Made by a program: the position numbers and the translations under genes. From positions 186,001 to 250,000 of the forward strand of contig NZ_JBNDNA010000002.1 of the NCBI RefSeq assembly GCF_049856175.1: a stretch of 64,000 nucleotides of DNA, given 5' to 3'. This stretch comes from JB111 sp049856175 (lineage in GTDB: Bacteria; Actinomycetota; Actinomycetes; Actinomycetales; Actinomycetaceae). Within the stretch, counting starts at the first letter, position 1; each line of letters opens with the position of its first letter. The notes under the pieces are model-generated. The model made no database searches. It was given only the letters and a program-made list of their open reading frames with translations, and was not told where the DNA came from. Below are positions 27,202 to 38,130 of this stretch, one piece after another.

Positions 27202-27846
27202 ATGGAGATCGTCGTCAAGGGCCGCGGCACGGATGTCGCCGACCGCTTCCGTTCGCACGTGGAGGACAAGCTCGCCAAGGTCACACAGCTCGCTCCGCGC
27301 ACGCAGCGCGTCGACGTCGAGCTCACGCTCGAGAAGAACCCGAGACTGTCCGACCAGGCCGAACGGATCGAGATCACGCTGCGCGACAAGGGCCCCGTGA
27401 TCCGTGCCGAGGCGAGCGCCGCCGACAGGTACGCGGCGCTCGACCTCGCCACCGGCAAGCTCCTCGAGCGGCTGCGACGGCACCACGACCGGCGCAAGGA
27501 CAAGCAGCGTCACGCCAACCGGTCGCTCCCCGCGACGCCTCCTCCCGAGCCCACGGAGGAGAGCGTCCCGGACGGCCTCGCGACCGATGCGCCGATCGCA
27601 GAGCACCCCGCGCCGTCGACGAGCCCGGGCGAGGCGGTCGAGACCCAGCTGGGCGACTCGCCGGTCATCGTCCGGGACAAGCTGCACAAGGCCGAGCCGA
27701 TGACGGTCGACCAGGCCCTGTACGAGATGGAGATGGTCGGCCACCCGTTCTACCTCTTCGTCGACTCCGAGACCCGCCAGCCCTGCGTCGTCTACCGCCG
27801 CAAGGGTTGGGCCTACGGAGTGATCAGGCTCGACGCCACCTGCTGA
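27202..27846 (+). CDS. hpf: Long-form ribosome hibernation promoting factor HPF
   Basis: 214 aa. N-terminal S30AE domain (MEIVVKGRGTDVADRFRSHV to about residue 105, with the basic helix LERLRRHHDRRKDKQ), a Pro/Glu linker, and the C-terminal S30AE_C dimerisation domain (TVDQALYEMEMVGHPFYLFV, then VVYRRKGWAYGVIRL). Long HPF joins two 70S ribosomes into inactive 100S dimers in stationary phase or stress. The ATG at 27202 has GGAGG 6 nt upstream. A strong hairpin follows. Upstream lies a possible leader peptide ORF. Confidence 0.95.
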   Translation: MEIVVKGRGTDVADRFRSHVEDKLAKVTQLAPRTQRVDVELTLEKNPRLSDQAERIEITLRDKGPVIRAEASAADRYAALDLATGKLLERLRRHHDRRKDKQRHANRSLPATPPPEPTEESVPDGLATDAPIAEHPAPSTSPGEAVETQLGDSPVIVRDKLHKAEPMTVDQALYEMEMVGHPFYLFVDSETRQPCVVYRRKGWAYGVIRLDATC

Positions 27847-27851
27847 GACCC

Positions 27852-27927
27852 CGACGGCGGGCTCCGGACCGCCGGAACCGCCCGTGCCCGTGCCGCCCCG
27901 CGAGGTGGCACGGGCACGGGCGCCGTC
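27852..27927 (+). terminator. Composite hairpin terminator of hpf
   Basis: Inner perfect 15-bp stem GCCCGTGCCCGTGCC (27880-27894) with 27907-27921 and a 12-nt loop; the flanks GACGGCG (from 27852) and CGCCGTC (to 27927) can pair as an outer stem. It starts 6 nt after the hpf stop. Confidence 0.75.
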
Positions 27928-27956
27928 GTGTCGGTGCCCGGTGCGACGATGGTGCG

Positions 27957-29216
27957 GTGCAGCCCCAGGAGATCTCGATCCGCCAGGTACGGCGAGCCGC
28001 CGTCGCTGCCCAGGGCCTGGCCCGGCGCCGCCCCGCCCGCCCCGGGCGCCGGCACGTCGCCCGCGCTGTCGCCGACACGGCGCTGCTGCAGATCGACTCC
28101 GTCAACGTCCTCGCTCGCGCCCACCAGCTGCCGGTGCTCGCGCGGGTCGGCGCGTACGACACGTCGATCCTCGACCGTGTCACCGGCCGGTCGCCCCGGC
28201 TGCTGGTCGAGACCTGGTGCCACGAGGCCTCCCTCGTCCCGCCGCGTACCTACGCCCTCCAGGCGGCCCGGCGCTCGGCCGCGGAGGACCGGTGGCAGGA
28301 CCGGGGGTTCGGCGACCCGGCCCTCATGGCCGACGTCGAGGCCGCGATCACCGACCACGGCGCGGCGACGTCGACCGACCTGCACGACCTCCTCGCGCAC
28401 GAACGTGCGGAAAAGACTGCCTGGGGGTGGAACTGGTCCCCGCTCAAGGTCGCCCTGAGCCGGATGTGGCGCACCGGCCGCCTCGCCGTCGCCCGGCGGA
28501 GCTCGTCGTTCGAGCAGGTCCTCGACCTTCCGGGGCGCGTCCTTCCGCCCGAGGCGCTCGCCGCCGCGCCCCCGTGGCCGGAGGCGGTCCGTGAGCTCAC
28601 TCTCGTCGCGGCCCGCGCGCACGGGGTCGCGGGCGTCCGGGCGCTCGCCGACTACCACCGGCTCCCCGTCCGCGAGACGGCCACCGCGGTGCGCGCGCTG
28701 GTCGAGGACGGTGAGCTCGTCGAGGTCCGCGTGCGCGGGCTGCGGCGACCCGCCTACCGGCCCGCGGAGGTGACGGTGCCGGCCGACCCGGTGCGCGCCC
28801 GCGCCCTGCTCGCCCCGTTCGACCCGCTCGTGTTCGAACGGGAGCGGCTCGCCGACCTGTGGGGTATGCACTACCGGATCGGTATCTACACCCCCGCTCA
28901 CCTGCGCTCCCACGGCTACTACGTGCTGCCGTTCCTCCTCGGCGAGCACCTCGTGGCCCGCGTCGACCTCAAGGCCGACCGGGCGGCGGGCGTGCTTCTG
29001 GTCAAGGAGGTCCACGCCGAGGACCCGGGGCAGGTGCCGGACCTGCCGAGCCGGGGGGCGGGAGCGTGGCCGTCCCGCGAGCGGATCGCCGAGGAGCTCG
29101 CGGCCGAGCTCGGCGAGGTCGCGCGCTGGCTCGGCGCCGACCGCGTGGACGCGAGCGGCGGCGTCGGGGACCTCGCCCGGGACCTGCACCCGGCCGTGCT
29201 GCGCTCCGCCTCCTGA
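27957..29216 (+). CDS. HTH_42 (AlkZ/YcaQ) family DNA glycosylase-like protein
   Basis: 419 aa, one HTH_42 domain over nearly the whole length: three winged helices and the C-terminal barrel. The motif LLQIDSVNVLARAHQLP holds the Q-x-D catalytic pair of the YcaQ/AlkX branch (AlkZ proper has Q-x-Q), and the ...WGMHYRIGIYTPA.. late motif is typical. E. coli YcaQ removes N-alkylated purines and unhooks interstrand crosslinks, so this is probably a base-excision alkylation-repair enzyme. GACGAT lies 6 nt before the GTG (leaderless). Confidence 0.85.
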   Translation: MQPQEISIRQVRRAAVAAQGLARRRPARPGRRHVARAVADTALLQIDSVNVLARAHQLPVLARVGAYDTSILDRVTGRSPRLLVETWCHEASLVPPRTYALQAARRSAAEDRWQDRGFGDPALMADVEAAITDHGAATSTDLHDLLAHERAEKTAWGWNWSPLKVALSRMWRTGRLAVARRSSSFEQVLDLPGRVLPPEALAAAPPWPEAVRELTLVAARAHGVAGVRALADYHRLPVRETATAVRALVEDGELVEVRVRGLRRPAYRPAEVTVPADPVRARALLAPFDPLVFERERLADLWGMHYRIGIYTPAHLRSHGYYVLPFLLGEHLVARVDLKADRAAGVLLVKEVHAEDPGQVPDLPSRGAGAWPSRERIAEELAAELGEVARWLGADRVDASGGVGDLARDLHPAVLRSAS

Positions 29217-29220
29217 CCGG

Positions 29221-29280
29221 GGCGGTCACCGTCCGGCCCGGCCGGGTGCCTGGGCGGTCACCGTCCGGTCCGGCCGGGTG
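29221..29280 (+). repeat. Two-copy 32-bp repeat after the glycosylase gene
   Basis: GGCGGTCACCGTCCGG plus a GGCCGGGTG tail occurs twice with 32-bp period, beginning 4 nt after the stop codon. Nothing else is seen between the gene and the secA leader. Confidence 0.7.
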
Positions 29281-29429
29281 GCGCGGGCCGTCGTGGTCCG
29301 CAGTGGCCGGGCTTCGCCCCCGTGCCCCCGTGCCCCCGGGGTCGCCGCGGCGCGCCTACCATGGCGGGTGGCGCGGCACCTCGGCGCGCCCGCCCCAAGG
29401 GGCGACGAACGACCTCACGGAGTGCCGCT

Positions 29430-32582
<3,153 letters not shown>

Positions 32583-32636
32583 AGCGGCCGCCCGGCAGCG
32601 CCGGCCGAGCCCGCACCGCCGGGCCGAGATCGCACG

Positions 32637-32676
32637 ACGACGACGGCGACCCGCACGAGCGGGTCGCCGTCGTCGT
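32637..32676 (+). terminator. secA terminator hairpin
   Basis: An 18-bp perfect stem, ACGACGACGGCGACCCGC (32637-32654) with 32659-32676, and a 4-nt ACGA loop, 54 nt after secA. Confidence 0.8.
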
Positions 32677-32721
32677 GCGCTGCCCGTGCTGCGGGAGGTG
32701 TGTCCTGCGCCGCTTTGCAGC

Positions 32722-32748
32722 GGGAATGAATGCGAGGGACCCACCGTT
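32722..32748 (+). promoter_or_regulatory. SigR-type promoter of the LLM/FMN-reductase operon
   Basis: GGGAAT at 32722-32727 and GTT at 32746-32748 are separated by exactly 18 nt, the published consensus of the thiol-stress sigma factor SigR/SigH (GGGAAT-N18-GTT). The start codon lies 52 nt beyond, after AGGAGG. The cognate sigR-rsrA pair is in this window at 48768-49744. Confidence 0.75.
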
Positions 32749-32760
32749 GGCGCTAGTGTC

Positions 32761-32774
32761 GATGCAAACGCATC
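32761..32774. promoter_or_regulatory. Palindrome GATGCAAACGCATC, candidate operator
   Basis: A perfect 5-bp inverted repeat with a 4-nt spacer, lying just downstream of where SigR transcription should start and upstream of the ribosome-binding site. Its position suits a repressor. No regulator gene is adjacent. Confidence 0.5.
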
Positions 32775-32800
32775 AATATGTCGATCAGGAGGACGGCGAC

Positions 32801-33964
32801 ATGCAGTTCGGGATCTTCAGCGTCAGCGACGTCACCGCCGACCCGACCACGGGGCGCGCCCCGTCGGACACGGAGCGGGTGCGCGCGATGCTCACCATTG
32901 CGAAGCACGCCGACGACGCCGGGCTCGACGTCTTCGCGACGGGCGAGCACCACAACCCGCCCTTCGTCGCGTCCTCGCCGACCACGATGCTCGGCTACCT
33001 CGCCGCGGCGACGACGAACATCACGCTGTCGACCGCGACCACGCTCATCACGACGAACGACCCGGTGAAGATCGCGGAGGACTACGCGATGCTCCAGGTC
33101 ATCTCGGACGGCCGGATGGACCTCATGATGGGGCGGGGCAACACCGGGCCCGTGTACCCCTGGTTCGGCAAGGACATCCGCGAGGGCATCAACCTCGCGA
33201 TCGAGAACTACGCCCTGCTGCGCCGCCTGTGGACCGAGGACGTCGTCGACTGGAGCGGCCGGTTCCGCACCCCCCTGCAGGGCTTCACCGCCACCCCGCG
33301 CCCGCTGGACGGCGTCGCCCCGTTCGTCTGGCACGGCTCGATCCGCAGCCCCGAGATCGCCGAGCAGGCCGCCTACTACGGTGACGGCTTCTTCCACAAC
33401 AACATCTTCTGGCCGATGCGGCACACGAAGCGGATGGTGCAGTTCTACCGCGAGCGCTTCGAGCACCACGGCCACGGCGACGCGGACCAGGCGATCGTCG
33501 GCCTCGGCGGACAGGTGTTCATGCGCGCCAACAGCCAGGACGCGAAGACCGAGTTCCGTCCGTACTTCGACAACGCCCCCGTCTACGGGCACGGCCCCAC
33601 GATGGAGGAGTTCACCGCGGAGACCCCGCTGACCGTCGGCTCGCCGCAGGAGGTCATCGACCGCTACGGGAAGATGTGGCAGGACGTCGGCCACTACCAG
33701 CGCCAGCTCTTCCTCATCGACCACGCGGGACTGCCGCTGAAGACGGTCCTCGAGCAGATCGACCTGCTGGCGACCGAGGTCGTGCCCGTCCTGCGCCGGG
33801 AGGCCGAGTCGATCCGTCCGGCCCACGTGCCGGCGGACCCGCCGAGCCACGCCGAGCGCGTGGCGGCCGCCCGGGAGCAGGGCACGGCGGGCGCGGCCCA
33901 CGTGGGCGCCGTCGGCGACGACGCCACCGGACGCCGGGCCGAGGACGCGGCGGTGCGGGCATGA
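32801..33964 (+). CDS. Luciferase-like FMN-dependent monooxygenase (CE1758-type)
   Basis: 387 aa, bacterial-luciferase TIM barrel: MQFGIFSVSDV, FATGEHHNPPFVASSPTTML, ITLSTATTLITTNDPVKIAE, GRMDLMMGRGNTGPVYPWFG. Its fusion-like pairing with an FMN reductase directly downstream (4-nt overlap) fits the two-component LLM/CE1758 - CE1759 families as I recall them, in which the reductase supplies FMNH2. AGGAGG precedes the ATG by 7 nt. A SigR-consensus promoter suggests induction by thiol oxidants or electrophiles. The substrate is unknown. The Ala-rich C-terminal 40 residues are not conserved-looking. Confidence 0.87.
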   Translation: MQFGIFSVSDVTADPTTGRAPSDTERVRAMLTIAKHADDAGLDVFATGEHHNPPFVASSPTTMLGYLAAATTNITLSTATTLITTNDPVKIAEDYAMLQVISDGRMDLMMGRGNTGPVYPWFGKDIREGINLAIENYALLRRLWTEDVVDWSGRFRTPLQGFTATPRPLDGVAPFVWHGSIRSPEIAEQAAYYGDGFFHNNIFWPMRHTKRMVQFYRERFEHHGHGDADQAIVGLGGQVFMRANSQDAKTEFRPYFDNAPVYGHGPTMEEFTAETPLTVGSPQEVIDRYGKMWQDVGHYQRQLFLIDHAGLPLKTVLEQIDLLATEVVPVLRREAESIRPAHVPADPPSHAERVAAAREQGTAGAAHVGAVGDDATGRRAEDAAVRA

Positions 33965-34662
33965 GCGAGGGGTTCGACCTCGACCTCACCGGCGACGCGT
34001 TCGACGACCGGCCAGGTGTCCCCGAGGGGGCCGGCGGGACCGAGCGCCGGATCGTCACGGTCTCGGCCGGGACGTCCGACCCCTCGACCACCCGGATGCT
34101 CGCCGACCGGCTCGGCCGGGCGGCCGTGACCGGGCTGAGCCAGAGGGGCGTGCGCGCGACCCTCATGACCCTCGACCTGCGGACGATCGCCCACGACCTG
34201 CTCGACACCATGCTCACCGGCGTGCGCAGCACGGCCGTGGAGGAGGCCATGGACGCGGTCCGCGGCGCCGACGGACTCGTGGTGACGACGCCCGTCTACT
34301 CGGGCTCGTACTCCGGGCTGCTCAAGATGTTCCTCGACGTCCTCGACCGGGGCTCGATCGACGGCACCCCGGTGCTGCTGTCCGCCACCGGCGGCACCCC
34401 ACGGCACTCGCTCGCGATCGACTACGCGCTGCGTCCGCTCGTCGCGTACCTGCGCGGGAGCGCGATGCCGACCGCTGTGTACGCCGCGACGGACGACTGG
34501 GCCGCGGGTGCAGGCGAGCCGGGCGGCCCGGACCTTCCCGGGCGCATCGTGCGCGCCGGGGAGGAGCTCGCTCACGCCGTGGCCGGCAGTGCCCCCAGGC
34601 AGGCAAAGGACGAGTTCGACGACGTGCCCGACTTCTCGTCGATGCTCAGCGCCCTGCGCTGA
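33961..34662 (+). CDS. NADPH-dependent FMN reductase partner (CE1759-type)
   Basis: 233 aa. Flavodoxin-like fold: IVTVSAGTSDPSTTRMLADR (phosphate-binding loop), GLVVTTPVYSGSYSGLLKMF (flavin contact typical of the SsuE/MsuE-type reductases) and LLSATGGTPRHSLAIDYALR. It should reduce FMN with NAD(P)H and hand it to the upstream luciferase-like monooxygenase; the ATGA overlap indicates coupled synthesis. Converges on the Rv3235-like gene across 16-bp repeats. Confidence 0.87.
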   Translation: MSEGFDLDLTGDAFDDRPGVPEGAGGTERRIVTVSAGTSDPSTTRMLADRLGRAAVTGLSQRGVRATLMTLDLRTIAHDLLDTMLTGVRSTAVEEAMDAVRGADGLVVTTPVYSGSYSGLLKMFLDVLDRGSIDGTPVLLSATGGTPRHSLAIDYALRPLVAYLRGSAMPTAVYAATDDWAAGAGEPGGPDLPGRIVRAGEELAHAVAGSAPRQAKDEFDDVPDFSSMLSALR

Positions 34663-34680
34663 GCTCCGGGGGGCCGGTTC

Positions 34681-34738
34681 TTCGCTCAGCGGGTCCTCCG
34701 CTCAGCAGGTCCTTCGCTCGGCGGGTCCGTCGCTCACC
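34681..34738. repeat. 16-bp tandem repeat reaching into the Rv3235-like stop codon
   Basis: Three 16-bp units, TTCGCTCAGCGGGTCC and variants (34681-34696, 34697-34712, 34713-34728), followed by a partial unit whose TCA is the minus-strand stop of the Rv3235-like gene (34734-34736). Two of the three full units keep the TCA. Confidence 0.8.
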
Positions 34739-35321
34739 CGATCTCGAGGGCGACGGCCCGCCACCTCCCGCGGAAGACCTCGATCCGGACCGCGGCGGCG
34801 CGGACCTTGGTGCCGTCATGGACGACCACGCTGACCTCGCGCGCGCGTTCGCTGGGCGTAGATCCGATCGTGCGGCGGACCACGACGTGGGTGAACCGGT
34901 CCGGGCGACCCTGGAGCCGGCCCGCGAGCCCGGCGCGCCGCGAGAGGGACTCGTAGAGCGGCGGCGCGAGCCAGCGGGCGAGCTGGGCCGGTGACCGGGT
35001 GCCGAGCAGCGCCTCGACGGCGTGCTGCACGATCCCGGCGGCGAGCCGCTCGAGGTCGGCCTCGTCGGCCCGCGGAGGCTCCTCGTCCCGCCCGGGCGCA
35101 GGACCGTCCTCGAACATCTCCGCGCCCGGCCGGTGCTCGGCGGCGAAGCGGACCCGGTCCCACGGCCGTTCGAGCGACGTCCGGGGCAACGGCGGGGGCA
35201 CCGCCGGCACCGTGCGGCGCCGCACGCGCGACACGGAGCCCGGCGGGCCCTGCGCGGCGACGATCCTCGGCCGGGAGGGTAGCGGCACCGGCACGACGTC
35301 GTGGGTGGGCTGGGCGCTCAT
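34734..35321 (-). CDS. Rv3235-like protein (DUF6459)
   Basis: 195 aa. A Pro/Arg-rich N-terminal half followed by the conserved segment: AAGIVQHAVEALLGTRSPAQ, then LARWLAPPLYESLSRRAG, VVVRRTIGSTPSERAREVSV and VEVFRGRW-like VRIEVFRGRWRAVALEIG. This is the Rv3235 family, typically encoded near secA in actinobacteria; its function is unknown. The ATG overlaps the LysM stop (ATGA), with GGAGACCC upstream. No membrane segment or signal peptide is seen. Confidence 0.8.
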   Translation of the reverse strand: MSAQPTHDVVPVPLPSRPRIVAAQGPPGSVSRVRRRTVPAVPPPLPRTSLERPWDRVRFAAEHRPGAEMFEDGPAPGRDEEPPRADEADLERLAAGIVQHAVEALLGTRSPAQLARWLAPPLYESLSRRAGLAGRLQGRPDRFTHVVVRRTIGSTPSERAREVSVVVHDGTKVRAAAVRIEVFRGRWRAVALEIG

Positions 35322-36361
35322 CGGGTCTCCTCGAGGGTCGGGGGCGTCAGCTCGACGCCGGCGCGGACGAGATCGGGGTCGGCGCCGATGACCTCGGCGT
35401 TCGTGCTGTACCAGTCCGGCCAGGCGGCCGCGACGTCCGCGGTGCTCGCGGACGGACCGAGGTGGTCCGCCGCGATCGACCAGAGCGAGTCGCCGGCCGC
35501 GACGACGTAGACCGCCTCGGCCGTCGCCGGCTCGGGAGCCGGCTCCGGCGACGCGGTCGGCGCGAGCTCGGGCTCTGGTGCAGGTGCGGGCTCCGGCCCC
35601 GGTGCGGGGGCCGGTGAGTCGACGAGGGGTGATGCCGACGATCCGGTCACGTCCGGCACCGCGGGGACCGCGGGCAGGTCGGGACCCGGTACCGGGGGGC
35701 CGGCGTCGTCCCGCGGACCTGCCTCGTCCCCCGGTCCTGCCTCGCCCCCTGTCCCGGCCTCGTCGTCGGACGCGGGCGCCGACGGCGCATCGGTCGGCGA
35801 CTCCGGAGCGTCGGGCACGGCCGCCGCGGGACCGACGGCGAGCCCCAGCGAGAGCCCGGCGACCGCGCTCCCGGCCGCGATGCGCCGCACGACCGGTGCG
35901 CCGGCCCTGCCCACCACGAGGGCGAGCCCGCTGCGCAGCCGGGCCCCGGCCCCGGAGCGGGGGAGCAGCGCGACGACGAGCCCCAGGAACGCGGTGCATG
36001 CGTACCAGGCCGCGCAGGCCGCGCCGACGGCGAGAAGGCCGGCGGCGACGGCGTCCGGCAGGTCCTGCGGTCCGTGCGCGGGGAGCGCCGCCAGTGCCGC
36101 GACGGCGTCCCGTGCGGCGTTCGCGAGCACGAGCGTGAGCGGCACCGTGGACGCCGCGGTCGCGGCGAGCGCGAGGAGTTCGCCGCCGGCGCGGACGGCC
36201 GTCGTCGCGCGCCGACCGGTAACCGGGGCACTCGTCGCACGCCGGTCGGGCCGCCGTACCGCCGGTGCGGCGCCGTGTCCCTGTCGTACCGCCGGTGCGG
36301 CGCCGTGCCCCTGTCGTCGCCCGCCGGACGCCGAAGTCGTCCCGTCCTTGATCGTCGTCAT
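35318..36361 (-). CDS. Membrane-anchored LysM domain protein
   Basis: 347 aa. Basic N-terminus with two RQGHGAAPAV repeats, about three hydrophobic segments (LLALAATAASTVPLTLVLAN; AVGAACAAWYACTAFLGLVV; SAVAGLSLGLAVGPAAAV), a Pro/Glu/Asp-rich spacer and a C-terminal LysM domain (VYVVAAGDSLWSIAADHLGP). LysM binds N-acetylglucosamine-containing wall polymers, so the C-terminus should reach the peptidoglycan. The ATG at 36361 follows GGTGGGGGG. Upstream on its strand are GTTCGTG-type direct repeats. Partner of the Rv3235-like gene by 4-nt overlap. Confidence 0.85.
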   Translation of the reverse strand: MTTIKDGTTSASGGRRQGHGAAPAVRQGHGAAPAVRRPDRRATSAPVTGRRATTAVRAGGELLALAATAASTVPLTLVLANAARDAVAALAALPAHGPQDLPDAVAAGLLAVGAACAAWYACTAFLGLVVALLPRSGAGARLRSGLALVVGRAGAPVVRRIAAGSAVAGLSLGLAVGPAAAVPDAPESPTDAPSAPASDDEAGTGGEAGPGDEAGPRDDAGPPVPGPDLPAVPAVPDVTGSSASPLVDSPAPAPGPEPAPAPEPELAPTASPEPAPEPATAEAVYVVAAGDSLWSIAADHLGPSASTADVAAAWPDWYSTNAEVIGADPDLVRAGVELTPPTLEETR

Positions 36362-36378
36362 GCCCCCCACCGTCCCGA

Positions 36379-36409
36379 TGAACGTGTCCGTTCGTGCTGG
36401 TTCGTGTCG
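36379..36409. promoter_or_regulatory. Direct/inverted GAACG/CGTTC repeats upstream of the LysM gene
   Basis: GAACGTGTCCGTTC (palindrome with 4-nt spacer) overlaps the direct repeat GTTCGTG...GTTCGTG. The site lies about 20-50 nt before the LysM start. The spacing does not match a LexA box. Candidate operator only. Confidence 0.35.
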
Positions 36410-36535
36410 AATGATGCCGGAACGATGGCACAGGTGTGACGAGATGCGCAAGAGTGACGGCGTGTCGCTGAAGGATCCGCCAGAGCGGGGCGCCGAACCG
36501 GCTCGCGCGGCCGTGGCTCCGCCTAGGTTGTTTCC

Positions 36536-37051
36536 GTGGCATGGGAGGACCTGCTGCTCGCCGACCTCTCGGGCGAGCTCGAGGCAGAACGACGCGCGGA
36601 GCAGCTGCTCGAGGCGGGCGAGCTCGCCGAGGCCGAGGCCGCCACCGTGACGCTCGAGGACCGGTGGCGGGCACGCATCGGCGCCGAGCTCGCCCTCGTG
36701 CTACCCGGCCGCGACGACGTCGTCGGCACGGTCCTCGACGCGAACGCCCACTGGCTCCTGCTCGCCGAGGGCGAGCGTCGGGCGCTCGTGCCCTCCCGCG
36801 CGGTCGTCGGCGTCCGCGGGCTCGCCCGAAGCGCCGGTGCCGCCGGCGTCGTCGCCGCGCGCTACTCGTTCGCGGCCGCGCTCCGGCGCATCGCGAGGTC
36901 AGGGGCGGTCGTGCGGCTCGACGACGCGGCGGGCGGCCGCACGGGGCGGATCCTGCGCGTAGGGGCCGACCACCTCGACCTGCGCGCCGACCCGGGCGAC
37001 CACGTCGTGGCCGTGGCGCTCGCGCACGTGCACGTGGTCCGTACCGCATGA
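36536..37051 (+). CDS. Conserved actinobacterial protein of unknown function
   Basis: 171 aa, begins with GTG (VAWEDLLLADLSGELEAERR). The N-terminal half is an acidic Ala/Glu amphipathic helix pair; the rest alternates short beta strands (GTVLDANAHWLLLAEGERRA; LVPSRAVVGVRGLARSAG; GRTGRILRVGADHLDLR), which looks like two small barrel (Sm- or PRC-like) units. Similar proteins are common in Micrococcales and are sometimes auto-annotated as Fis-type regulators without clear support. TAGGTT at 36524-36529 lies 6 nt before the GTG: leaderless. Converges on the BldC-like gene. Function not assigned. Confidence 0.7.
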   Translation: MAWEDLLLADLSGELEAERRAEQLLEAGELAEAEAATVTLEDRWRARIGAELALVLPGRDDVVGTVLDANAHWLLLAEGERRALVPSRAVVGVRGLARSAGAAGVVAARYSFAAALRRIARSGAVVRLDDAAGGRTGRILRVGADHLDLRADPGDHVVAVALAHVHVVRTA

Positions 37052-37085
37052 CCGCGGCACGGGGGAGTCGTGGCGGGGGGTCGGA

Positions 37086-37316
37086 TCAGCGACCGGTGCC
37101 GGACTCCTCGTCGACGTGCTCGTCGACCGGCCGGGCCGCGGCCTGCTCGTACAGCCGGGCGATGTACGCCTCGAGCTGGACGTCCTCGACCCGCCACAGG
37201 CCCTTGCCGCCGATCTGCACGCCGACGAGCTCCTTGCTCCGCAGCAGCGCGCGCACCTGGGACACCGAGAGATTGAGCTGCTCGGCGACGTCGGCGATGG
37301 TGAGGAAGCGGGCCAC
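37086..37316 (-). CDS. Excisionase/BldC-like helix-turn-helix protein
   Basis: 76 aa. VARFLTIADVAEQLNLSVSQ, then VRALLRSKELVGVQIGGKGL and WRVEDVQLEAYIARLYEQA: a MerR-type winged helix with a Gly-rich wing (IGGKGLWRV) differing from the BldC-like protein at 4338. The frame is open upstream, but the GTG at 37316 has GATACT exactly 6 nt before it and starts right at the domain. The locus (next to the SAF and CpaE-like genes) is common in Micrococcales; targets unknown. Confidence 0.82.
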   Translation of the reverse strand: MARFLTIADVAEQLNLSVSQVRALLRSKELVGVQIGGKGLWRVEDVQLEAYIARLYEQAAARPVDEHVDEESGTGR

Positions 37317-37470
37317 GGCTCCAGTATCGCCGCAGCGCCCGCCGGGCGCGTGGAGGGTGTGGACAGCCGTGTCGACCGCGCGGCCGGCCTCGTGCTGTGG
37401 ACGAGGCGTGCATGGCCGGCGGCCGGTCGCGAGGATGCGGTGAGGACCGGATGAGCGAGGGGGAACTCGG

Positions 37471-38130
37471 ATGACGGACAACGCTGGGACCGCGCGACGG
37501 ATGCGCCGACCGGGCTGGCGCGACCCACGGCTCGGCGTGGGCGTGCTGCTCGTCGCCGTCTCGGTCGGCATCGGGGCGTGGGCGGTGGACCGCGCGGGAG
37601 GGACCACCCAGGTGTGGGCGGCCTCGGAGGTCGTCACGCCGGGCGAGCGCCTTGCCGACGCGGGCCTGGAGGTCGTCGAGGTCAACGTCGGTGACGCGGG
37701 CGACCACTACCTCGTCGCCGAGGGCGAGATCCCGGCCGACCTCGTCGCGACCCGCCTGGTGGGGGCGGGCGAGCTCGTGCCGATGGCGGCCACCGGTGAG
37801 TCGACGGACGAGGACATGCGTCCCGTGGTCGTCCCGGTCGACGCAGCGCTCCCGTCGGGGCTCGGCGCAGGCTCGACGGTCGACCTGTGGCGGGCGCCGC
37901 AGGCGGCGGTCGGCGACCGCGGCGAGGAGGTGGCGCCGCCCGTCGTGCTCGCGCCGGAGGTTCTCGTGGTCACCATCGGTACCGACGACGGCGTGTTCGC
38001 CGCCTCGGGAGGAGCGAGCGTCGAGCTGCTGGTCCCGGCCGACCTGGTCGAGGACGTGCTCGGCGCGGTCGCCGCGGGCGAGGAGCTCACCGTGGTCCCG
38101 CACCACTCGGTCCCCGTGGAGGGCTCGTGA
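37471..38130 (+). CDS. SAF domain membrane protein (CpaB-like)
   Basis: 219 aa. One membrane helix (RLGVGVLLVAVSVGIGAWAV, about residues 20-40), then a SAF domain (VWAASEVVTPGERLADAGLE; ADLVATRLVGAGELVPMAAT) and a C-terminal beta-rich part as in the Flp-pilus assembly protein CpaB/RcpC. GAGGGGG lies 8 nt before the ATG. The next gene encodes a CpaE/TadZ-like ATPase (4-nt overlap), so the two look like a remnant or specialised part of a Tad-type apparatus; no CpaF, TadB/C or pilin gene is in the window. Confidence 0.82.
   Translation: MTDNAGTARRMRRPGWRDPRLGVGVLLVAVSVGIGAWAVDRAGGTTQVWAASEVVTPGERLADAGLEVVEVNVGDAGDHYLVAEGEIPADLVATRLVGAGELVPMAATGESTDEDMRPVVVPVDAALPSGLGAGSTVDLWRAPQAAVGDRGEEVAPPVVLAPEVLVVTIGTDDGVFAASGGASVELLVPADLVEDVLGAVAAGEELTVVPHHSVPVEGS

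Noticed and set aside
36379..36409. LexA/SOS box upstream of the LysM gene
   Set aside because: GAAC and GTTC half-sites are separated by 6 nt instead of 4 and the gene is not a DNA-repair gene.
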